Assembly: GCF_017308975.1 (NCBI RefSeq)
Contig: NZ_JADWPD010000031.1
Location: forward strand, 24,645-88,644
Source of the DNA: Amycolatopsis sp. MtRt-6
Lineage (GTDB): Bacteria > Actinomycetota > Actinomycetes > Mycobacteriales > Pseudonocardiaceae
DNA: 64,000 bases
Direction: 5' to 3'
A program made the translations under genes and the position numbers. Below are positions 51,959 through 60,861 of this stretch, piece by piece; within the stretch, counting starts at the first letter, position 1; every line of letters begins with the position of its first letter. Below the pieces are notes generated by a model, which was given only the letters and a program-made list of their open reading frames with translations, was not told the origin of the DNA and made no database searches.

Positions 51959-52669
51959 GTGCCAGACCGACAACCCAGCCCCCGCGGCGCCTCCGGCCGA
52001 GCCACGGCCGACGAGGCGCCAGAGGTGGTCCTGCGTGCCTATCCGGGGGGTTCCGCAGCCGGCGGAACCGTCCCGGCCGGGCCGGGGACCCGCCCAGGGG
52101 GAGTGACCCGCCCGCCCGGACAGCGTAGTAGAGGCCGCGATCCGGCCGCCCCGGCCTGGGGGCGGCGCCGGGTGCTCCTGCTCAACGCCACTTTCGAGCC
52201 GTTGACGGCGTTGCCCCTGCGGCGTGCTGTCGTGCTCGTGATGTGCGGCAAGGCCGAAGTGGTGCACGGTGACCCCGGCGGGATCGAGCTGCATTCGGCG
52301 AAGGTTTCGCTGCCGGTGCCCTCGGTGATCCGCCTCAGCACGTACGTCCGCGTACCGTATCGGGCCCAGGTGCCGCTGACCCGCGCGGGTCTCATGCACC
52401 GCGACCGGTACCGCTGCGCCTACTGCGGAGGGCGGGCCGAGACGATCGACCACGTCGTTCCGCGCAGCCGGGGTGGCCCCCACAGCTGGACCAACTGCGT
52501 CGCCTGCTGCGCCAAGTGCAACCACCGCAAGGCGGACCGGCTGCTTTCGGAGATCGGCTGGCGGTTGCGCATCGTCCCGCGGGCGCCCCACGGCCCGCAC
52601 TGGCGGCTGCTCGCGCACTCCAAGGAGGCCGATCCGCTCTGGCGGCCGTATCTCGGCTCCGCCGCTTAG
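51959..52669 (+). CDS. HNH endonuclease
   Basis: A 236-aa protein. GTG 51959 is chosen because GGAGG lies seven bases before it; about 70 disordered residues then precede the recognised core (RRVLLLNATFEPLTALPLR). The nuclease has two CxxC zinc pairs (CAYCGGRAETIDHVVPRSRGG, then CCAKCNHRKADR) enclosing the HNH residues. It is the common actinobacterial genomic HNH type, with unknown target. A shorter start at GTG 52172 is possible. Confidence 0.85.
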   Translation: MPDRQPSPRGASGRATADEAPEVVLRAYPGGSAAGGTVPAGPGTRPGGVTRPPGQRSRGRDPAAPAWGRRRVLLLNATFEPLTALPLRRAVVLVMCGKAEVVHGDPGGIELHSAKVSLPVPSVIRLSTYVRVPYRAQVPLTRAGLMHRDRYRCAYCGGRAETIDHVVPRSRGGPHSWTNCVACCAKCNHRKADRLLSEIGWRLRIVPRAPHGPHWRLLAHSKEADPLWRPYLGSAA

Positions 52670-52702
52670 TCGTCCAGGCGAGCGGAGCCCGGACAAGCCG
52701 GC

Positions 52703-52731
52703 GCCCCGGCTGCCTGTGCGGCGGCCGGGGC
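52703..52731. terminator. Hairpin between convergent genes
   Basis: GCCCCGGC and GCCGGGGC form an 8-bp stem with a 13-base loop, 34 bases after the HNH stop and before the end of the convergent repeat-protein gene. Confidence 0.4.
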
Positions 52732-52787
52732 GAGCCGGGTGCTTGCGCGCTGTGCTCAGGTAGTGCGTGCGGCCCTGGAGTACGGGG

Positions 52788-53159
52788 TCAGGCAGCGAGC
52801 GCGTAGTCGCTCTGGCAGGTGACGCGGGTGCCCATGGTGACGCGCGTGCCGCGGGTGACACGGGTGCCTCGCGTGACGCGGGTGCCGCAGGTGACTCGCG
52901 TGCCGGCCGTCACACGCGTGCCCATCGTGACGCGAGTGCCACGCGTGACGCGGGTCCCTCGGGTGACCCGCGTGCCGGCCGTCACCCGGGTGCCCATGGT
53001 GACGCGGGTGCCCGCCGTCACCCGTGTACCGCGAGTGACGCGTGTACCCCGGGTAACCCTTGTGCCCGACGTCACACGCGTTCCGGGCACGAATTCGATG
53101 TCGCTCAGTGACGAGGTGGTCTCGGTGATCGCCTGTGCGGGCGTCTGGACGCTGTTCAT
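52788..53159 (-). CDS. Protein of fifteen Gly-Thr-Arg-Val-Thr-X hexapeptide repeats (123 aa)
   Basis: The minus strand has AGGAGG seven bases before ATG 53159, a strong ribosome site. The product opens with a 25-residue leader-like region (MNSVQTPAQAITETTSSLSD, then IEFVP), continues with fifteen consecutive GTRVTx hexapeptides (residues 26-115), and ends in QSDYALAA. The variable sixth residue is Ser, Arg, Ala, Met or Cys in a higher-order order close to Arg-Arg-Met-Ala/Cys. The repeat V-T-x-G-T-R roughly fits the left-handed beta-helix hexapeptide rule with Val inside. No family recognised. It has no signal peptide. A repeat-type peptide precursor or a beta-solenoid are the two main readings. 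Confidence 0.75.
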   Translation of the reverse strand: MNSVQTPAQAITETTSSLSDIEFVPGTRVTSGTRVTRGTRVTRGTRVTAGTRVTMGTRVTAGTRVTRGTRVTRGTRVTMGTRVTAGTRVTCGTRVTRGTRVTRGTRVTMGTRVTCQSDYALAA

Positions 53160-53437
53160 GGCAAGGCCTCCTGGGACCGGTGCGTTACCTGCTGGGGCTG
53201 GGGAGCGGGGCGCAAGGCCCGTACAGGTGAAAAAGCTACGAGGATTTCAAGGCGCCGACAAGACGACAGCGGCGGGTGCGGCCGCCTGTACGTTGAGTTG
53301 CAACCTTTCGGCCCGATGGTCTTCGCCCCAACGTTCCAGTGGCCGCGCGCCAAGCGGCGGACGGCAGTCGGCTTACGACGAACGGTCGAGTGCGCCGCGC
53401 GCGGTGGGTGTGGAGGTCATCCGATACGCTCACCGCC

Positions 53438-53692
53438 GTGAACGTTGTCGAGACGATCGTGGTCTTCGCCGTGATCCCGCTGGCCATCTACGGTCTCGCC
53501 GGGCTGCTGACGCTCCGGCGCAGGTCCGGCGCTGCCCCGCGGCACCGGTCCGGCCAGGCCTGGGACTACCCGGCCATGTGGTGGAGCGCCAACCCCGAAG
53601 GGGCGGGCACGGGACACCGGCACGCCGGCACCGAGAACAGCGCGCCCGAGGGCGCCCCGACCGCGGCGGGAGGCGCTCGTGGCAACTGGTGA
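53438..53692 (+). CDS. Small single-pass membrane protein, 84 aa
   Basis: GTG 53438 begins VVETIVVFAVIPLAIYGLAGLLTL, one membrane helix, followed by a basic segment and a Gly/Pro/Ala-rich tail containing WDYPAMWWSANPEG. It overlaps the DUF5130 gene by 14 bases, so the two are co-translated. Function unknown; this pair is seen beside each other in related actinobacteria as I recall. Confidence 0.75.
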   Translation: MNVVETIVVFAVIPLAIYGLAGLLTLRRRSGAAPRHRSGQAWDYPAMWWSANPEGAGTGHRHAGTENSAPEGAPTAAGGARGNW

Positions 53693-54167
53693 GCTGACGA
53701 AGCGCGTCGACGAGTCCGAGCTGGGCTACGGCGAGGCGCTGATGGCGACCGGACGGGTCTCCGCGGCCAAGATGTACGAGCCGGCGGCGCCGGCCGGGCC
53801 GTTCAACACCCGGCAGCTGGCCCGCCTCGACGAGGCGCTGACGTTCGCTTCGCGGGAGACCGGCTTGGACTTCAGCCTGTACCTCGGCGAGCTGGGCACG
53901 GACAGCCGCGAGACGGCGGAGAAGCTGCACACGACGACGGCGGACCCGTCGAACTCGGTCCTGATCGCGGTCTCGCCGGGGGAGCGGTTGATCGAGATCG
54001 TCACGGGCAAGGCGGCGCACCTGCGTCTGCCGGACCGCGGTGCCAAGCTGGCGGTGGCGAGCATGGTGGCGTCGTTCAAGGAGGGCGACCTGGTTCGTGG
54101 GCTGGTCAACGGCCTGGTGAACGCGCTGCGGATGCTTTCGGACCAGGCTGGTCCCGCGCCGCGCTGA
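53679..54167 (+). CDS. DUF5130 family protein
   Basis: A 162-aa protein with LGYGEALMATGRVSAAKMYEP, then ETGLDFSLYLGELG and SNSVLIAVSPGERLIEIVTG, typical of the actinobacterial DUF5130 family, related in fold to TPM-type phosphatases by pattern (inference). GTG 53679 lies inside the previous gene. It is followed by a clear terminator. Confidence 0.85.
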   Translation: MATGELTKRVDESELGYGEALMATGRVSAAKMYEPAAPAGPFNTRQLARLDEALTFASRETGLDFSLYLGELGTDSRETAEKLHTTTADPSNSVLIAVSPGERLIEIVTGKAAHLRLPDRGAKLAVASMVASFKEGDLVRGLVNGLVNALRMLSDQAGPAPR

Positions 54168-54175
54168 TCTTTTTC

Positions 54176-54208
54176 GAGCCCCGCGCCTCGGGTTGAGGCG
54201 CGGGGCTC
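54176..54208 (+). terminator. Rho-independent terminator
   Basis: GAGCCCCGCGCCTC-GGGTT-GAGGCGCGGGGCTC, a perfect 14-bp stem with a 5-base loop, followed by TTT. It ends the DUF5130 gene nine bases after its stop. Confidence 0.92.
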
Positions 54209-54230
54209 TTTGGCGTTCGCACCCTGGTCT

Positions 54231-54319
54231 CAAGCGCCCCAATGTGGCCTTCGGTGCGTTGAGCGCACCGAAGGCCACCTTGGGTGCGTTGAACGCAACC
54301 AAGGCCACAGTGGGGCGTT
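54231..54319. repeat. Nested palindromic intergenic repeat, copy 1
   Basis: Outer arms CAAGCGCCCCAATGTGGCC and GGCCACAGTGGGGCGTTG are inverted to each other. Inside, TGGCCTTCGGTGCG and CGCACCGAAGGCCA make another hairpin. Homologous copies are at 55385 and 61677. It lies between the DUF5130 terminator and the AbiEi-like gene. Confidence 0.9.
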
Positions 54320-54422
54320 GGCGCGGCGTCAACGGCGGATTTCGGTCGGAAATCGACGCGAATGGGCCGTTCGCGCCCTCGTGTGCCCGGTTCTTGTCGG
54401 ACCCGGTCGGCATCCTCGGCGC

Positions 54423-55376
54423 ATGTTGCGAGGAACCTGGAGCAAACATCCGCTCGTTACCGGTCACCAAGACAACCCTGACGTCGTCCGCGTGTCCGAA
54501 CTCGAAGAGATCGGCATGCCCCGAAGCAGCGTTTATCGAAGGTGCCTGCCCGGCGGTCCCTGGCGCCGGCTGCTGCCCGGAGTGATCCTGCTGCATCCCG
54601 GGGAACCGACCGACGAGCAACGGCTGAGAGCCGGGCTCCTCCGCGGTGGTCCCGGTGCGCTGATCACGGGCGTCTGGGCACTGCGGCGTCACGGATTGCG
54701 TCAGTTACCGGAGCCCGGCATCGTCCATCTGCTGGTGCCTCACGAGCGCGAGGTCACGAGCGCGGGCTTTGTCCTCGTCGAGCGAACCACCCGGATGCCG
54801 GGTGCCCGGACGAAGGAGGGCATGCCGGTCGCACCCGTGGACCGGGCTGTGTTGGACGGGGCTCGGCGCATCCGCGACTTCGACGTCGTCCAGGCGATGC
54901 TCGCCGAGGCAGTGCAACGCAGGAGATGTACTGCCGAGCAACTGGATCGTGAGTTGCGGCTGGGGAGTCAGCGCGGCTCGGCGATACCTCGCCGGGCCTT
55001 GCAAGCTCTCCTGAACGGCGCCGAGTCGGTCGCCGAGGCGGACGCGTGGGAGGTCTGGAAGCGCTCGGGCCTGCCCACGGCGGAGTGGAACGTCCGCGTC
55101 TACGATCGCCACTCCGAATTCGTCGCGAAACCGGACGCGTGGTGCGAAGATGTCGCGTTCGCCTGGGAGATCGACTCTCGTGCGTACCACGAACACGGCG
55201 ACTTCTACGCGGCGACCTTGGCGCGCAATGCGCGCTACTCGGCTGCCGGGATCATCTGCCTGCAGACCTTGCCGAGCCGCCTCCGGACCGAGCCCGACAA
55301 GGTGATCACCGAACTACGCGACGCGTATGCCGCGGCGTGTGCCCGTCCGAGACCGCCGGTCACTTGCCGTCCGTGA
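54423..55376 (+). CDS. AbiEi-like antitoxin-domain protein with nuclease-like C-terminus
   Basis: A 317-aa protein. The N-terminal ~75 residues match the AbiEi HTH (VSELEEIGMPRSSVYRRCLPGG), then a middle region with VWALRRHGLRQLPEPGIVHLL, and a C-terminal DUF559/Vsr-like fold with an EID motif (VAFAWEIDSRAYHEHGDFY). No AbiEii-type toxin gene follows, so it is likely a solitary actinobacterial form. The start is uncertain; ATG 54423 has no strong ribosome site. Confidence 0.75.
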   Translation: MLRGTWSKHPLVTGHQDNPDVVRVSELEEIGMPRSSVYRRCLPGGPWRRLLPGVILLHPGEPTDEQRLRAGLLRGGPGALITGVWALRRHGLRQLPEPGIVHLLVPHEREVTSAGFVLVERTTRMPGARTKEGMPVAPVDRAVLDGARRIRDFDVVQAMLAEAVQRRRCTAEQLDRELRLGSQRGSAIPRRALQALLNGAESVAEADAWEVWKRSGLPTAEWNVRVYDRHSEFVAKPDAWCEDVAFAWEIDSRAYHEHGDFYAATLARNARYSAAGIICLQTLPSRLRTEPDKVITELRDAYAAACARPRPPVTCRP

Positions 55377-55384
55377 GGATCCGA

Positions 55385-55472
55385 CCGCCCCAAGGTGGCC
55401 TTCGGTGCGTTCAACGCACCGAAGGCCACATTGGGTGCGTTGAACGCAACCAAGGCCACATTGGGGCGCTTG
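55385..55472. repeat. Nested palindromic intergenic repeat, copy 2
   Basis: Same architecture as copy 1 (GCCCCAAGGTGGCC ... GGCCACATTGGGGCGCTTG, inner GGTGCGTTCAACGCACC). It fills the gap between the convergent AbiEi-like and PepN genes, where it could terminate both. Confidence 0.92.
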
Positions 55473-55475
55473 AGC

Positions 55476-58043
55476 TCAGGACTGGGCGTCGAAGTCCCGC
55501 GCCGCCAACGCGCGGACGATGCCCGCCCTGCCCTCCGATACCAGGCGGCGGAGGGCCTGCGGGTGTTCGCCCGCCAGCCACTCGTCCGAGGCCGTCACCG
55601 TCTCCGGGGCCACCGCCCATGACGGGTACAGCCCGATCGCGATCGGCTGTGCGCGCTCGCTGGACCGGCGCTGCCACACCTCGTCGATCACCTCGAAGTA
55701 GCGTGCCACGTACGACCCCAGCAGTGCCTTCTGGCCCGGGTGCGAGAAGCCCGAAATGAGCGAGTCGCTGACCGCGTTGGGCAGCTCGTCGTCGTACACC
55801 GCGCGCTGCCAGGCGTCGGCCTTGGCCTCGTCCGTGGGGCGCAACGCCCGGGCGCGCTCCGCCTGGCGGCGGCCCGTTGCCGTGTTGTCGCGGGAAAGCT
55901 CGGCGTCGATCTCCGCCGTGTCCGCCTTGCCGTGGGCCACCAGCGCGTGCAGCAGGCGCCAGCGCAGGTCCGTGTCCACCGTCAGGCCCGGGAGCGGCGA
56001 CGAGCCGTCCAGCCAGCCGGACAGCACCGACAACGTGGCGTCGTCGAGCACCGAGCCCGCCAGCGAGTTCACGAACGCCAGCTGGTGGTCCGAACCCGCC
56101 TCGGCGGCGCGGACCAGCTCCAGCAGCCGGGCGGTGAACGCCGGCCAGCCCGTTGCGGCCGCCCACTCCTGCTCCGCGTACGAGTTCAGCGCCGTCTGGG
56201 CCTGCAGCAGCAGGCGCTGGACCACGCCGACCTCGGACTCCGTGTGGATGCCGCGCTGCACCAGCGTGACGAAGTCGCGGGCCTTCAGCTCCGCCTCGCG
56301 GGTCATCTCCCACGCCGCCGACCAGCACAGCGTCCGCGGCAGCGGCTCGGTGATGTCGGCGATGCGGTCGATCAGCGTGGTCAGCGACGCCGGGTCGAGG
56401 CGCATCGTGCAGTACGTCAGGTCGTCGTCGTTGACCAGCACCAGCTTGCCCGCCGGCTGGCCGACCAGGTCCGGCACCTCGGTGCGCTCGCCGTCGACGT
56501 CGAGCTCGACGCGGTGCTTGCGGACGATCTTGCCGGAGCCGTCCTCGTCGTACACGCCCACCGCGACGCGGTGCGTGCGCAGCTCGCCCGCGCCCGGCTT
56601 CGCCCCCGACTGCACGACCGCGAACGACGTGAACGACCCGTCCGCGCCGACCTCGTAGCGCGGGCTCAGCGAGTTCAGCCCGGTCGTCTCCAGCCACTGC
56701 GCGCTCCACCACGACAGGTCGCGGCCGGACGCCTCTTCCAGTGCGCCCAGCAGGTCCGCCAGGGTCGCGTTGCCCCACGCGTGCTTGCCGAAGTACACCT
56801 TCAGGCCGTCGAGGAAGTGCTCGAGCCCGACGTAGGCGACGAGCTGCTTGAGCACGCTCGCGCCCTTGGCGTAGGTGATGCCGTCGAAGTTGACCTCGAC
56901 CGCGTGCAGGTCGACGATGTCGGCCGCGATCGGGTGCGTCGAGGGCAGCTGGTCCTGCCGGTAGGCCCACGACTTCTCGATGTTCGCGAAGCTGGTCCAC
57001 GCGTTCTTGTACTCGGTGGCCTCGGCCTGGGCGAGCACGCTCGCGAAGGTCGCGAACGACTCGTTCAGCCACAGGTCGTCCCACCAGCGCATGGTGACCA
57101 GGTCGCCGAACCACATGTGCGCCATCTCGTGCAGCAGCGTCTCCGCGCGCCGCTCGTAGGCGTAGCGGGTGACGCGGCTGCGGAAGACGTAGTCCTCCAG
57201 GAAGGTCACCGCGCCGGCGTTCTCCATCGCGCCCGCGTTGAACTCCGGCACGAACAGCTGGTCGTACTTCGAGAACGGGTAGGGCGTGCCGAACTTCTCG
57301 TGGTAGAAGCCGAAGCCCTGCTTGGTCTCGGTGAACAGCCGGTCGGCGTCCATGTGCTCGGCCAGCGACGCGCGGCAGTAGATACCGAGCGGGATCGTCT
57401 TGTGGTCGTCGGTGTACTCGTCACGCCACTCGGCGTACGGGCCGGCGATCAGCGCGACCAGGTAGGTCGAGAGCCGCTCGGACTCCTTGAACACCGTCCG
57501 GACCGCGCCTTCCGGCGTCTCCTCGGTGGACTCGGCCATCGTGTTCGAGACGACCTTCCAGTCCTTCGGCGCGATCACCGTGAGCCGGTAGACCGACTTC
57601 AGGTCCGGCTGGTCGAAGCAGGCGAACATGCGCTTGGCGTCCGCCGTCTCGAACTGGGTGTACAGGTAGACGCCGTCGTCGACCGGGTCGACGAACCGGT
57701 GCAGGCCCTCGCCGGTGTTCATGTACCGGCAGTCGGCGGTCACCGTGAGCTCGTTGGACTCGGCCAGCCCGGCCAGCGCGATGCCCTTGTCCTCGACGTA
57801 CGCGCTGACGTCGACGTCCGCGCCGTTCAGGGTGGCCGAGTGCACGCGGTCGGCGACGATGTCGACCCACGTCGATTCGCCGGCCCGGGCGCTGGTGAAC
57901 CGCACGGTCGTCGTCGACGCGAAGGTCTTCTCCCCGGGACCGCCGTGGCCGTCGGTCAGATCGAGCTCGATGTCGTAACCAGTGACGTCGAGCAGATCCG
58001 CGCGCAGCTTGGCTTGGTCGCGGGTCAGGTTGGGGGCGGGCAC
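55476..58043 (-). CDS. pepN: Aminopeptidase N (M1 family)
   Basis: An 855-aa zinc aminopeptidase. The exopeptidase motif GAMEN is at about residue 270 and the zinc site HEMAHMWFGD with the distant Glu (LWLNESFATF) is at about 303-325; the long helical C-terminal domain follows. GTG 58043 was chosen as it starts the family N-terminus (PAPNLTRDQAKLRADLL); another GTG two codons upstream is possible. Cytoplasmic housekeeping peptide degradation. Confidence 0.95.
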   Translation of the reverse strand: MPAPNLTRDQAKLRADLLDVTGYDIELDLTDGHGGPGEKTFASTTTVRFTSARAGESTWVDIVADRVHSATLNGADVDVSAYVEDKGIALAGLAESNELTVTADCRYMNTGEGLHRFVDPVDDGVYLYTQFETADAKRMFACFDQPDLKSVYRLTVIAPKDWKVVSNTMAESTEETPEGAVRTVFKESERLSTYLVALIAGPYAEWRDEYTDDHKTIPLGIYCRASLAEHMDADRLFTETKQGFGFYHEKFGTPYPFSKYDQLFVPEFNAGAMENAGAVTFLEDYVFRSRVTRYAYERRAETLLHEMAHMWFGDLVTMRWWDDLWLNESFATFASVLAQAEATEYKNAWTSFANIEKSWAYRQDQLPSTHPIAADIVDLHAVEVNFDGITYAKGASVLKQLVAYVGLEHFLDGLKVYFGKHAWGNATLADLLGALEEASGRDLSWWSAQWLETTGLNSLSPRYEVGADGSFTSFAVVQSGAKPGAGELRTHRVAVGVYDEDGSGKIVRKHRVELDVDGERTEVPDLVGQPAGKLVLVNDDDLTYCTMRLDPASLTTLIDRIADITEPLPRTLCWSAAWEMTREAELKARDFVTLVQRGIHTESEVGVVQRLLLQAQTALNSYAEQEWAAATGWPAFTARLLELVRAAEAGSDHQLAFVNSLAGSVLDDATLSVLSGWLDGSSPLPGLTVDTDLRWRLLHALVAHGKADTAEIDAELSRDNTATGRRQAERARALRPTDEAKADAWQRAVYDDELPNAVSDSLISGFSHPGQKALLGSYVARYFEVIDEVWQRRSSERAQPIAIGLYPSWAVAPETVTASDEWLAGEHPQALRRLVSEGRAGIVRALAARDFDAQS

Positions 58044-58196
58044 AGGCACCTCTGGTCGTTGGTATCGGTTTTCAACTCCCCGCATCCAATCATGGGGACG
58101 GGGTGGCGGGCGATAAGGGAACAACCCCGCGTTTCCCGGTGTTGGCCCGTCGTGTGGGGGTCCGCCCACACCGAAACGTGACTCAGGAGTGCCCCG

Positions 58197-58817
58197 ATGA
58201 CCGCTGCCGAGCAGCCCACGAAGGTCGATTTCTACTTCGACCCGATCTGCCCGTTCGCGTGGATCACCTCCCGCTGGATCCTGGAGGTGGAGAAGCACCG
58301 CAACCTGGACCTGAACTTCCGGATCATGAGCCTGTCGGTGCTCAACGACGGCCGGGACGAGCTGCCCGAGCAGTACAAGGAGCTGCTGGCGAAGGGCTGG
58401 GGCCCGGTGCGCGTGGCCGTGGCGCTGTCGCAGCTCAAGGGCGAAGAGGTGCTGCGCCAGTACTACACCGAGTTCGGCACCCGCTACCACAACCAGGGCG
58501 TCAAGGACTACGACACGGTCATCAAGGAGGCCCTCGCCGCGATCGGCGCGCCCGCCGAGCTGGCCGAGGCCGCGCACTCGACCGAGTACGACGAGGCGCT
58601 GAAGAAGAGCCACCACGAGGGCATGGACCCGGTCGGCCAGGACGTCGGCACCCCGACCATCCACATCGACGGCGTGGCGTTCTTCGGCCCGGTGCTGACC
58701 TCGATCCCGCGTGGCGAGGACGCGCTGAAGGTGTTCGACGGCGCGGTGGCGCTGGCGAGCTACCCGGACTTCTTCGAGCTCAAGCGCACCCGCACGGGCG
58801 ACCTCAACTTCGACTAA
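58197..58817 (+). CDS. DsbA-family thioredoxin-fold protein (mycothiol-linked oxidoreductase type)
   Basis: A 206-aa DsbA-fold protein. DFYFDPICPFAW is the active-site region; it has CPFA in place of the CPWC of the mycobacterial mycothiol-dependent nitroreductase type, so only one Cys is present. GTPTIHIDG gives the cis-Pro loop. It is likely a glutathione-S-transferase-kappa/DsbA-like enzyme with a monothiol mechanism. It has no signal peptide. It runs divergent from pepN. Confidence 0.87.
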   Translation: MTAAEQPTKVDFYFDPICPFAWITSRWILEVEKHRNLDLNFRIMSLSVLNDGRDELPEQYKELLAKGWGPVRVAVALSQLKGEEVLRQYYTEFGTRYHNQGVKDYDTVIKEALAAIGAPAELAEAAHSTEYDEALKKSHHEGMDPVGQDVGTPTIHIDGVAFFGPVLTSIPRGEDALKVFDGAVALASYPDFFELKRTRTGDLNFD

Positions 58818-59623
58818 GGCGTCGCCAGCGCGGCCAGGGTGACGTCGCTGGGGTAGCGGGACGCGGCGACGGCGGCCACTTCGGTCGTTTCGCCGCGGCC
58901 CACGCCTGCCTTGAGCGTGATCAGCTCGTGGAGGCCGTCGCGGTGGTAGCGGACGAACTCCGCGTCGACCGGCTCGCCGTGGCCGGGGACCACGACGCGG
59001 GGTTCCAGCGCCAGGATCGCGTCGAACGCGTCCGGCCAGGCGGTCAGGTCGGTTTCGTCGCTGAACGAATACTCGCTGAACCCGGCTTCGGCGTGCTCGA
59101 CGACGTCGCCGCCGAAGACGACCGCCGCGTCCGGGACGTGCACCACGACGTCGTGGTCGGTGTGCGCGCGGCCGGGGTGCAGCAGGACCGCCGTGCGGCC
59201 CCCGAGGTCGAGCTCGACGCGGCCGGTGAACGTGTGGTCCGGCGCGACGATGTTCGTGCGCGAAATCGCCTCGGCGATCTCCGGGTTGCCCTCCTTGCGG
59301 TATTTGGCCACCCACTTGGCGCGGACGGCGTCGACGTCCGTGTTCAGCTCGGCCGCGCAGCGCTCGTGCGCCCAGACCTCGCACGGCAAGAACGCCTCGG
59401 TGCCCCAGGCGTGGTCGAAGTGCGCGTGCGTGTAGACGACGGCCCAGGGCAGGGGCGTGAGCTCCCGGACGGCGGCGGCCAGCTCGGCGCCCTGTTCGAG
59501 GTCGCCGCGGGTGTCGACGACCAGGCAGCGCTCGGCGCCCACGACCAGCCCGACGGTCAGGTCCAGCTCCGCGTAGCGGCGCGCGTGCACGCCGTCGGCG
59601 ACCTCCATCCAGCGGCCGGTCAT
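58814..59623 (-). CDS. MBL-fold metallohydrolase
   Basis: A 269-aa metallo-beta-lactamase-fold protein with the metal site THAHFDH at residues 65-71 and further ligands in PGRAHTDHDVVVH and VVPGHGEPVD. The substrate is unknown. ATG 59623 follows AGGAGT and overlaps the upstream ComB stop (ATGA). The 3' end overlaps the convergent DsbA-like gene by four bases. Confidence 0.87.
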   Translation of the reverse strand: MTGRWMEVADGVHARRYAELDLTVGLVVGAERCLVVDTRGDLEQGAELAAAVRELTPLPWAVVYTHAHFDHAWGTEAFLPCEVWAHERCAAELNTDVDAVRAKWVAKYRKEGNPEIAEAISRTNIVAPDHTFTGRVELDLGGRTAVLLHPGRAHTDHDVVVHVPDAAVVFGGDVVEHAEAGFSEYSFSDETDLTAWPDAFDAILALEPRVVVPGHGEPVDAEFVRYHRDGLHELITLKAGVGRGETTEVAAVAASRYPSDVTLAALATP

Positions 59624-60342
59624 GCCAGTACTCCTTCGCGCAGGACGGGAGCGGCGTCGCTCACGTCGAGTTGTGCGGCCAACGCGACGTCGCCGCCGTG
59701 GCCGGCTTCGGTCAGTTCGCGCCCGGACACGCAGCTCGCCAGGGCCGCGACGTCGACGGCCCGGGCGGCGAGCGCGGCTTCGGCGGACACCGAAAGACCG
59801 TATCCGGCCAGCGCGGCGGCGATCGCCCCGGCGCCCACCTGGTCCTCGACGCACGGCCGCAGCGGCCCGGACGTTTCGCCGTCACCGAAAACGTTCACCC
59901 CCCAGCGTTCCCCGGCCGAGATCAGCCCAACCGGGCCACCCAGCGAGACGGCCTTCGCGGCGACGGCCGAGGCGTTGCGCAGGCAGCCCACGAGCACGTG
60001 CGCGCCGGTTGCTGCGGCGGTGTCGCACAGGGTCGCGCCGTTGGGCGAGGGGAGTGCCAGCAGGGTCCCCGGCGGGATTTCCGTCACAGAAGACGGCCTG
60101 AGGGTGAACTCGCCCTCGCCCGCGATGACCGCCCCGGCGGCCCTCGCCCGGGCCACCCCGCGCTCGTCGCGCCACCGGACCGGCAGCACGCGCCCGCCGC
60201 GGCCGACCACGAGATCCGTGGTGGTGCTGAAGGAGAGCACGTCGACGACGATCAGGACCGCGCATTCGCGGCCGAGCGCGGCGACCCCTTCGGCGCCCCA
60301 GTCGAGCCGCACGTCGTACCCCGTTTGCTCCCAGATGCCCAC
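59620..60342 (-). CDS. comB: 2-phosphosulfolactate phosphatase (ComB-like)
   Basis: A 240-aa protein with the ComB blocks VVDVLSFSTTTDLVVGRG, LPSPNGATLCDTAAATGA, LVGCLRNASAVAA and CVEDQVGAGAIAAAL. The family dephosphorylates phosphosulfolactate in coenzyme M synthesis of archaea; in actinobacteria the real substrate is unclear. GTG 60342 is the likely start. Coupled by ATGA to the MBL-fold gene. Confidence 0.85.
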   Translation of the reverse strand: MGIWEQTGYDVRLDWGAEGVAALGRECAVLIVVDVLSFSTTTDLVVGRGGRVLPVRWRDERGVARARAAGAVIAGEGEFTLRPSSVTEIPPGTLLALPSPNGATLCDTAAATGAHVLVGCLRNASAVAAKAVSLGGPVGLISAGERWGVNVFGDGETSGPLRPCVEDQVGAGAIAAALAGYGLSVSAEAALAARAVDVAALASCVSGRELTEAGHGGDVALAAQLDVSDAAPVLREGVLA

Positions 60343-60387
60343 CCCCGGAGCATGCCCGAAACCGGCCGTGGTGGCAGACTCCTGGCC

Positions 60388-60861
60388 GTGCGTGTCTACT
60401 TGGGATCCGACCATGCCGGTTTCGAGCTGAAGAACCACCTGGTGGCTCACCTGGAGAAGCAGGGCCACGAGGTCACCGACGTCGGTCCGCACGTCTACGA
60501 CGCGGCCGACGACTACCCGGCGTTCTGCGTCGAGGCGGCGCTGCGCGTGGTGGCCGACGAGGGCAGCCGCGGCATCGTCGTCGGCGGCTCCGGCAACGGG
60601 GAGCAGATCGCCGCGAACAAGGTCCCCGGCGCCCGCGCCGGCCTGGCCTGGAGCGTCGAGACGGCGAAGCTGTGCCGGGAGCACAACCACGCCCAGCTGA
60701 TCGGCGTCGGCGCCCGGATGCACACCGCCGAAGAGGCCACCGAGATCGTCGAGGCGTTCCTGGCGACCGAGGTCTCGCCGGAGGAGCGGCACGCCCGCCG
60801 TGTCCAGCAGCTGCTCGACTACGAGCGCACCGGGACCCCGCCGGCGTTGCCGGACGCCTGA
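60388..60861 (+). CDS. rpiB: Ribose-5-phosphate isomerase B
   Basis: A 157-aa LacAB/RpiB protein with YLGSDHAGFELK at the start and GGSGNGEQIAANK in the middle (catalytic and phosphate sites). GTG 60388 gives the family N-terminus. Its stop overlaps the Nei start by one base (TGATG), so both are co-translated. Pentose-phosphate pathway. Confidence 0.94.
   Translation: MRVYLGSDHAGFELKNHLVAHLEKQGHEVTDVGPHVYDAADDYPAFCVEAALRVVADEGSRGIVVGGSGNGEQIAANKVPGARAGLAWSVETAKLCREHNHAQLIGVGARMHTAEEATEIVEAFLATEVSPEERHARRVQQLLDYERTGTPPALPDA

Noticed and set aside
52815..53100. Possible CRISPR array in the 18-bp periodic DNA
   Set aside because: The period is a multiple of three with no unique spacers of constant length, and it codes for a regular protein repeat.
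52819..53697. A plus-strand frame through the hexapeptide-repeat region (TRVPxV repeats) running into the next gene
   Set aside because: It lacks a ribosome site and fuses into unrelated sequence, whereas the minus strand has AGGAGG well spaced from an ATG and a complete gene.
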